Below are positions 61,401 through 64,000 of a DNA stretch of 64,000 bases, piece after piece. The first letter of the stretch is position 1. Every line of letters begins with the position of its first letter. The DNA lies in contig CM037836.1 in the NCBI GenBank assembly GCA_021234535.1, forward strand, positions 29,700,769 to 29,764,768, written 5' to 3'. The translations under genes and the position numbers were made by a program. Source of the stretch: Stichopus chloronotus. Its lineage: Eukaryota; Echinodermata; Holothuroidea; Aspidochirotida; Stichopodidae. The notes below the pieces were generated by a model, which was not told where the DNA came from, did not search any database, and worked only from the letters and a program-made list of their open reading frames with translations.

Positions 61401-63615
61401 AGTGGTTGATACCAGGATATTTTGTGAACTATTGTACTGTAAATCATCGTTAATATAGTAACGGCAAACAAGACTGCAAAAATGAGTGATGATATCAGGA
61501 TCATTAGGAGAATTAGTAGTAAGACATGAAGATGAGTGATGATATCAGGATCATTGATAGAACCATCATGCTGCAAATATAGCAGCAGAACATGCAAAGA
61601 GATGATATCATGGTATACTGTACAATAGACAGCAGAATCTACAAAAATGAGTGATGATAGAGAATTGGAGCATGAAGAAGAAGATGATATCAGGATCATA
61701 GGTAGAACTATCATGCTGCAAATATAGTAGCAAGGCATGCAAAGAGGATCATATACTGTAGGAGAACTACTGTAAGTAGTAAGACATGAAGAAGAGTGAT
61801 GATATATATCAGGATCATTCCTCGCGAGGTATATGTGTAGTGCAAGGCACAACTAATTTTCTATTGCATGGATCGCTCAACAGCTTGATCTTCAAGCAGG
61901 ATTGAAGTGTGAATTTCTAGTAAGTACTGCACACTTCATGAGCAAATGACGGGTCTGAACTTTGATATGCATGAAGTGCATTGTAACCTAAGACAAGAAT
62001 GTGGCTCGAGGGTAGGTGAATAAACCACTTGTAGATGTAGAACATGTTTCCATTCCCAGGTTGCTCATATACGTAATTAACCAGCTGACAACAGGTCATG
62101 CTAGGAGCTTAGCACCACAGGTTACCTTCAAACAGGGAGCGGGAACTAAGTCAACAAGATAGAACTAACCTTATCCTAATTGGCAGTCAAACATGATTGG
62201 ATGCACCAGGATATAGCAAGCAGTGTTTATTGTTTTAACATCCAGCATTTGTATAAAGGTGAGTTCTCATTAGATGGAAAGCAGGAGTAAAGCCTTGACT
62301 TGTTTATTGTGTGGTACATGCTCTCATGTAGTTTCGGACGGTCAGTAACATCAACTCTTGTTTGTCAATTGGATTATCAGTTTTAGTGGACTGAGTTTAA
62401 GGAAACATTGTTTTAAGTCATCCCTGCATTAACCTTCCTCTTGTGTCAAACCTGTAGCAGATTGTTGATATCTAAACTATGTTTGAATTTTTAAACTGTG
62501 ATGATTTATACAGTAGATCATTTCTAGAAACAAAGGAGGTTTACTCTTGATCAAAGTTTGTTTCCTTGCGACTGATTTCTGCATCCCCCAACAGAGGGAA
62601 AAAAATAAAAAGTTTGTGTGAAAATTTGGCTGAAAAGAAAATGGTGACTGGTCAGTGATCTTGTTGAATTAGCACAGCAACACTACTCTTTGTGAATTAT
62701 TGGAAGGTTTTACAAGATAGTAGATACGAACAAATATATTCAACCTCATGTAAGTGACTGCAGTGACAAATTTGAAACACTACTGAAATTCAGCTGTTGA
62801 TGTGGAACAAGAAAAATTTTCTTTATCAGAACATCAGTCTGTACAGTTAACTGTGATGTTACTCAATCTTGAAATACTGACATTGTGCAACACTCCACGT
62901 CATCTGCTTTGCATTTACCTCAAGCTTTAAAAAGCCTTATCTCAGAAGCAGTAATAGGAGATATAAACAAACTTTCAACAGATTTTCACTCCGGGTTTTA
63001 CTTTGCGACTTCTGCATGAAGGATACTTGTTTTTAGAAGCATGTCACACAGTCCTTTAAAGAACCGCACTTTAGGCACAAGGTATATGCCTATTAGAATG
63101 TACAGATGTATTGTCTACTCAAGACAGCAAATAATTAAAAATCTGTCAGCGTATAAAAGTAAACCAAAAATTCAGCAAGCATCTGCATTTCTTATCTTTA
63201 AACTTTTGCTTTGTATCTGGAATTCAAATTGTTTTTTTTCTCATCAACTTGTAATGGATCAAGAGAGTAGACTTGAGATTTCAATTATTAATTCCAGAGT
63301 GATGCTTGTCACAAACCTGCTCCTTTGAAAGCCGTGTCTGAATGACCTACAAAAGGAAGTTAAGTGGATGACCAGTTGTTGATAAATAATGGAGTGGATG
63401 ATCGACTGTTACCAAGGTTACCGAGTAACCTGTTTACCAATGCATGCATGACTGTTTTTTTTTTTTTACTGGGCAGGTTCAAGAATTCTGACTGGTAGTG
63501 ATGCCATCCAGATCTGGTCTCATCCAACTCCAGACTCAGATGCTGAGGAGTCAGACCAAGGAGAGGCCAACTCTTCCAAAGATACCCAGATCTGGGAGAG
63601 CATATGGCAAACAAA
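28399..63615 (+). CDS. DMXL: DmX-like protein (DMXL/rabconnectin-3), 5' part, continues beyond the window
   Basis: Coding exons are 28399-28485, 30430-30555, 51871-51942, 54364-54442 and 63477-63615. All have GT-AG borders and matching phases (0, 0, 0, 1, 2), giving about 168 codons. The start MRRHQVLTGAVNPGECCFAV, then SGCDLVILASNFERVQIIPG and HGNIQVGCIDC, IAASYANQVYIYEP, and LTGSDAIQIWSHP match the N-terminal WD40 region of DMXL1/DMXL2. These are scaffold proteins of roughly 3000 aa that regulate V-ATPase assembly on vesicles and endosomes, so most of the gene lies to the right. The ancestor preceded the DMXL1/DMXL2 split in vertebrates, so one symbol cannot be chosen. Intron 2 is 21.3 kb. 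The exons are intact. Confidence 0.92.
28486..30429 (+). other. DMXL intron 1
   Basis: 1944 bp, AT-rich. It contains a perfect 10-bp hairpin, CTACCACAAT/ATTGTGGTAG (29485-29507), and a short direct duplication of TTTCACTTGGGG...TTGCAAG at about 29550 and 29588. No gene seen. Confidence 0.6.
30430..30555 (+). CDS. DMXL: DMXL coding exon 2
   Basis: There are 42 codons, with acceptor TTCATAG/GCA and donor AAAG/GTAAGT. It encodes AYASGCDLVILASNFERVQ, IIPGEKHGNIQVGC and IDCSSENGK, the start of the first WD40 blade. Confidence 0.93.
31430..32445 (+). repeat. Degenerate minisatellite with both orientations, core ACTAACAGTGTTCAGTT
   Basis: The core recurs many times in DMXL intron 2, roughly every 20-60 bp, with near-copies such as GACTAACAGTATGAAGTT. 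Between about 32150 and 32310 the reverse-complement version appears (AACTGAACATC, CTGTTAGTCCT, GACTGAACACTG), and the forward form resumes at 32400-32440. The transcript could fold into an imperfect long hairpin. Confidence 0.65.
32446..34734. other. DMXL intron 2, no gene recognised
   Basis: AT-rich intronic DNA with frequent TACTGTA/TACAGTA motifs. Short frames only. Confidence 0.35.
34735..35220 (+). repeat. GGTCA-family repeat in DMXL intron 2
   Basis: A (TG)n tract leads to GTAACGCCCTACCTTGTAAA, CACGATATCTCAAAAAGGGA and GAGGTCAAAGGTCATTTTGG. It has three units of about 140 bp with GGTCAAAGGTCA near 34917 and 35062. Same orientation as the other members. Confidence 0.8.
35470..35625 (+). 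repeat. Dispersed repeat carrying a splice-donor consensus
   Basis: It contains GGAGGCGCTGCATC, AGAGGTGGTGTTAAAGGTTA, CTCTTGGCATGGTCGTTGGG and GAGACAGGTAAGTGAG. The same blocks occur in reverse orientation at 48540-48660 and more distantly at 48175-48310. The CAG/GTAAGT (35582-35590) is a full donor consensus. Confidence 0.55.
35700..46830. other. DMXL intron 2, long stretch without a recognised gene
   Basis: Non-coding, with many TACTGTACAGT-like motifs. Poly-G runs lie at 38416-38426 and 40684-40698 (15 G). A (TC)n tract sits at 43342-43356, and A-runs lie near 40460 and 45075. None of the short frames has recognisable protein features. Confidence 0.4.
40684..40698. repeat. Poly-G run (15)
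   Basis: GGT then 15 G then AAGGAGGG. Length is likely uncertain; it could form a G-quadruplex. Confidence 0.8.
46841..47385 (+). mobile_element. 3' end of a second non-LTR retrotransposon family
   Basis: The frame 46841-47059 ends in AHSQLRSTGVQFWNSLPPDI then TETQNVQTFKKKLKYYLL, a reverse-transcriptase C-terminus with WNSLP and FKKKLK. An AT-rich 3' region follows, ending near AATAAACTTCAAACTTC at 47362-47378. Sequence and 3'UTR differ from the copies at 23.4 and 24.8 kb, so it is a separate family. 5'-truncated, inserted in DMXL intron 2 in sense orientation. Confidence 0.7.
47420..47960 (+). repeat. GGTCA-family repeat, diverged
   Basis: ATGTGTGTGTATGTGTGTTT, GCGATGCTTGCTTGTAAACA and TGGTATCTCTCAAGGAAAC open a typical member. 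Later units keep GTAGATCAAATGTCATTTTA and AGTACCTCAAGAAGGGAA but have lost most AGGTCA half-sites. Confidence 0.65.
48175..48660. repeat. Inverted pair of the splice-donor repeat
   Basis: The left arm (48175-48310, +) has AAAGGTTACCAGTGTCTC and GGAGACAGGTAAGTTTG. The right arm (48540-48660, read on minus) has GAAAGGAGGCGCTAG, AAGGTGGTGTTAAAGGTAAC and AACAGGTAAGTGAGG. Together with 35470-35625 this gives three copies. The pair may be a fold-back element or two independent insertions. Confidence 0.5.
49316..49520 (+). repeat. Proximal duplicated block, left copy
   Basis: It shares TACTGTCTTCATTTATGAT, TTGATTGGGT, CCTTAATATAGAGCA and CAGTGACGTTAACTCTCTTG in the same order with 51355-51600, with small indels. 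It lies in DMXL intron 2, about 2 kb from its partner. Confidence 0.75.
49736..50080. mobile_element. TTAA-bordered MITE, 345 bp
   Basis: The left end AGGGAAATAGGGCGTTT and the reverse complement of the right end AGGGAAATAGGGTGTTT differ by one base. TTAA flanks both (49732-49735, 50081-50084). There is no coding capacity. A related copy lies at 58385-58690 in the opposite orientation. Confidence 0.8.
50533..50907. mobile_element. TTAA-bordered MITE, about 375 bp
   Basis: The left end AGGGACTCATTGAGTTG and the reverse complement of the right end (CAACTCAATGAGCCTCTT) form inverted repeats. TTAA abuts the left (50529-50532) and the right (50908-50911). The interior matches 4365-4602. Non-coding. 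A solo end-like TCAACTCAATGAGCCC occurs at 30854. Confidence 0.75.
51121..51155. repeat. Perfect 16-bp hairpin with 3-base loop
   Basis: CAGGGAGTTGCTATTT, loop GTC, then AAATAGCAACTCCCTG. A shorter CCCTG/CAGGG pair overlaps its left edge (51112-51125). The stem is too short for a microRNA precursor. Confidence 0.9.
51355..51600 (+). repeat. Proximal duplicated block, right copy
   Basis: Partner of 49316-49520. It has extra insertions (for example CACACAGCTAAGCTACTGTA), ends about 270 bp before DMXL exon 3, and keeps GTCAGTGACGTTAACTCTCT. Confidence 0.75.
51871..51942 (+). CDS. DMXL: DMXL coding exon 3
   Basis: There are 24 codons, with acceptor TCTTTCCCAG/ATT and donor TTG/GTGAGT. It encodes IAASYANQVYIYEPVYQPGK then KSHL. 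The small size and phase 0 mean that skipping it would keep the frame. Confidence 0.9.
51943..54363. other. DMXL intron 3
   Basis: 2421 bp, AT-rich, no gene, RNA or bordered element recognised. Confidence 0.5.
54364..54442 (+). CDS. DMXL: DMXL coding exon 4
   Basis: There are 79 nt, with acceptor CTTTTGACAG/AAG and donor GATG/GTGAGC. It encodes KLDYQWNLSGSFKVESLVSN then LSWNQD, corresponding to the conserved QW...L.W.P strand pair of the family. Ends in phase 1. Confidence 0.9.
54990..55310 (+). repeat. GGTCA-family fragment with AATCACAAAGTC tail
   Basis: It has GATCTCAAGCTTGGTATGTA, GATGATCCCTATTGTTTTTG, TGGAGGTCAAAGATCACTTG, and then GGGTTATCCTTCTTCATGAA and AATCACAAAGTCTTTAG. The tail order matches 60120-60265. 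Confidence 0.65.
56725..57215 (+). repeat. GGTCA-family repeat in DMXL intron 4
   Basis: It has GTCAAAGGTCACGCAAGGTC, GGCGGTATCTCAAGAAGGG and GAGGTCAAAGGTCATGTGAG. It then has the GCAACTGAATGTAACTAGCA and GCGCTTGATGAGTAGATGAT blocks that also occur near 15960-16010. This is the subfamily shared with the composite at 15725. Confidence 0.7.
57580..57960. promoter_or_regulatory. CpG-richer block with two ATTGG boxes inside DMXL intron 4
   Basis: Compared with its surroundings this block has many CpG (TTCGGCG, ATCGACCTCGCCACGCCGCT). It also has two inverted CCAAT boxes, GATTGGTAGATCACGG (near 57629) and GATTGGCCAG (near 57687). It could be an internal promoter or enhancer, or an unmethylated repeat edge. 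No transcript evidence. Confidence 0.25.
58085..58375 (-). pseudogene. Diverged copy of the 16.1-16.6 kb unknown ORF region
   Basis: The plus strand shares TCAAGATTTACAAAGTNCTT, TGTAACCACANTTNGGTGTC and the TTTTGATAT...CCTTCTCC...GCTTTTG run with 16280-16580. Read on the minus strand, only a CGY-containing piece (DTKCGYKSEKG) survives before stops. It is a broken relative. Confidence 0.45.
58385..58690 (-). mobile_element. Diverged relative of the 345-bp TTAA MITE
   Basis: Reversed, it carries GTTAAACCATTCA, AAGAGCTTCATCTCATCAAA, AAGTTTGGGTGAACAAATTA and TTTCTATCTGTGAGAAGAC in the same order as 49800-50040. The ends have decayed and no TTAA is evident. Confidence 0.65.
59155..60290 (+). repeat. 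GGTCA-family array in DMXL intron 4, about 6-7 units
   Basis: GTGTGTGTGTCTGTGTGTAT and a second GT tract (59360-59382) open two runs. Units have TTGTTTACATGATATCTCAA, GAAGGGTAACCTTGACTGAT, GAGTAGATGATCCCTAT and TGGAGATCAAAGGTCATTTG. It ends with GGGTTATCTTCTTCATGATT and GGAATCACAAAGTCTTTTGA near 60240. Half-sites near 59829-59861 have the 1/4/4 spacing. Confidence 0.8.
60480..61470. other. DMXL intron 4, nothing recognised
   Basis: No gene. A weak B-box-like GTGTGAGTCTCCC near 61078 was considered and set aside. Confidence 0.35.
61471..61830 (+). repeat. Imperfect minisatellite, core GAGTGATGATATCAGGATCA
   Basis: The core recurs near 61480, 61532, 61678 and 61792. It alternates with AACTATCATGCTGCAAATAT, AGCAAGGCATGCAAAGAGG and AGTAGTAAGACATGAAGA blocks. 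The arrangement is a mixed-length tandem array. A long minus-strand frame across it is Ser/Ile/Leu-rich and artefactual. Confidence 0.75.
61831..63476. other. DMXL intron 4, 3' part
   Basis: AT-rich with no element recognised. It ends in a T-run (63455-63467) that serves as polypyrimidine tract for exon 5. Confidence 0.4.
63477..63615 (+). CDS. DMXL: DMXL coding exon 5
   Basis: There are 139 nt, with acceptor a long T-run then ACTGGGCAG/GT and donor ACAAA/GTGAGC. It encodes GSRILTGSDAIQIWSHPTP, then an acidic linker DSDAEESDQGEANSSKD, then TQIWESIWQTK. LLTATDSIQLW is the vertebrate counterpart. The next exon lies beyond the window or beyond my recognition. Confidence 0.9.
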
Positions 63616-64000
63616 GTGAGCATAAATGAACACCGTCGAATTTCAAACTGTGTTGTAGACGTTTGATCAAAAGAAACCATAATTTTAGGAGTGTAAATGA
63701 CATCACAAGATATAATATTAATCACCTAGTGTACCTGTCCCTGTCAGTGACAGTACAAGAGCTTGCATTGACACCTAGTGTACATGTACTAGTTGGACAA
63801 CAATGTAACTTCGTATAATTGATTTTAAAATTTTAGTCATATTTTGAATGTGTAATGATTATTCAATGCAAGTGCAACGTCGGCATGTAGTGACAGCAGA
63901 CAGTATTTCAAAGCTGAGTGTGACAGCAAGGTGAGACTCATTCCAAGTGATCACTCTAGGTCAGACCTGGAAATGGAGGCCCCAGTCTCAACATGGATTT
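63616..64000 (+). other. Start of DMXL intron 5, to the window edge
   Basis: Non-coding so far as I can read. I did not find the next conserved DMXL segment. Confidence 0.4.

Noticed and set aside
61337..61852. 171-codon minus-strand frame
   Set aside because: It coincides with the minisatellite and is Ser/Ile/Leu-rich with repeated phrases; no domain.

Overview
This is eukaryotic (metazoan) genomic DNA. It holds three recognisable genes with conventional GT-AG introns, and most of the rest is non-coding sequence with dispersed repeats, minisatellites and short inverted-repeat elements. The many TAGGCCTA-type motifs, the abundant GT-rich tracts and the sequence of the three proteins suggest a marine invertebrate deuterostome. 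An echinoderm such as a sea cucumber is my best guess, but this is not proven. I see no bacterial, phage or CRISPR content.

Layout. 1-3123: 5' flank and probable 5'UTR intron of the first gene. 3124-12472 (+): a complete CCDC124 orthologue (ribosome-associated coiled-coil protein, about 214 aa) in four coding exons. Its second intron carries a short inverted-repeat element remnant and an array with about 146-bp period. Its third intron carries a 3.3-kb, 47-bp-unit minisatellite. 12473 to about 14165: probable CCDC124 3'UTR. 15.7-16.7 kb: a composite repeat containing an unrecognised minus-strand reading frame. 18298-19371 (-): an intronless ZIP (SLC39) zinc transporter of the SLC39A1-3 type. 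19.4-28.4 kb: intergenic and repeat-rich, with two 3' ends of one non-LTR retrotransposon family, a broken zinc-ribbon-like ORF, a tRNA-like sequence and several inverted-repeat elements. 28399-63615 and beyond (+): the first five coding exons (about 168 codons) of a DMXL/rabconnectin-3 gene, a V-ATPase assembly regulator. Its second intron is 21.3 kb, and the gene runs off the right edge.

The three genes are unrelated in pathway, apart from a loose vesicle/ion theme: zinc import and V-ATPase regulation. There is no sign of an operon or functional cluster. The less ordinary content is in the repeats. One GGTCA-rich family recurs at eight or more loci and carries DR1/DR4-spaced AGGTCA half-sites. 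Three short inverted-repeat families are each bordered by TTAA. Two retrotransposon tails keep a 3' hairpin whose stem has changed in compensating fashion. One repeat family carries a good splice-donor sequence in three copies. I found no clearly new biological system. All coordinates and translations were worked out by eye, without alignment tools.
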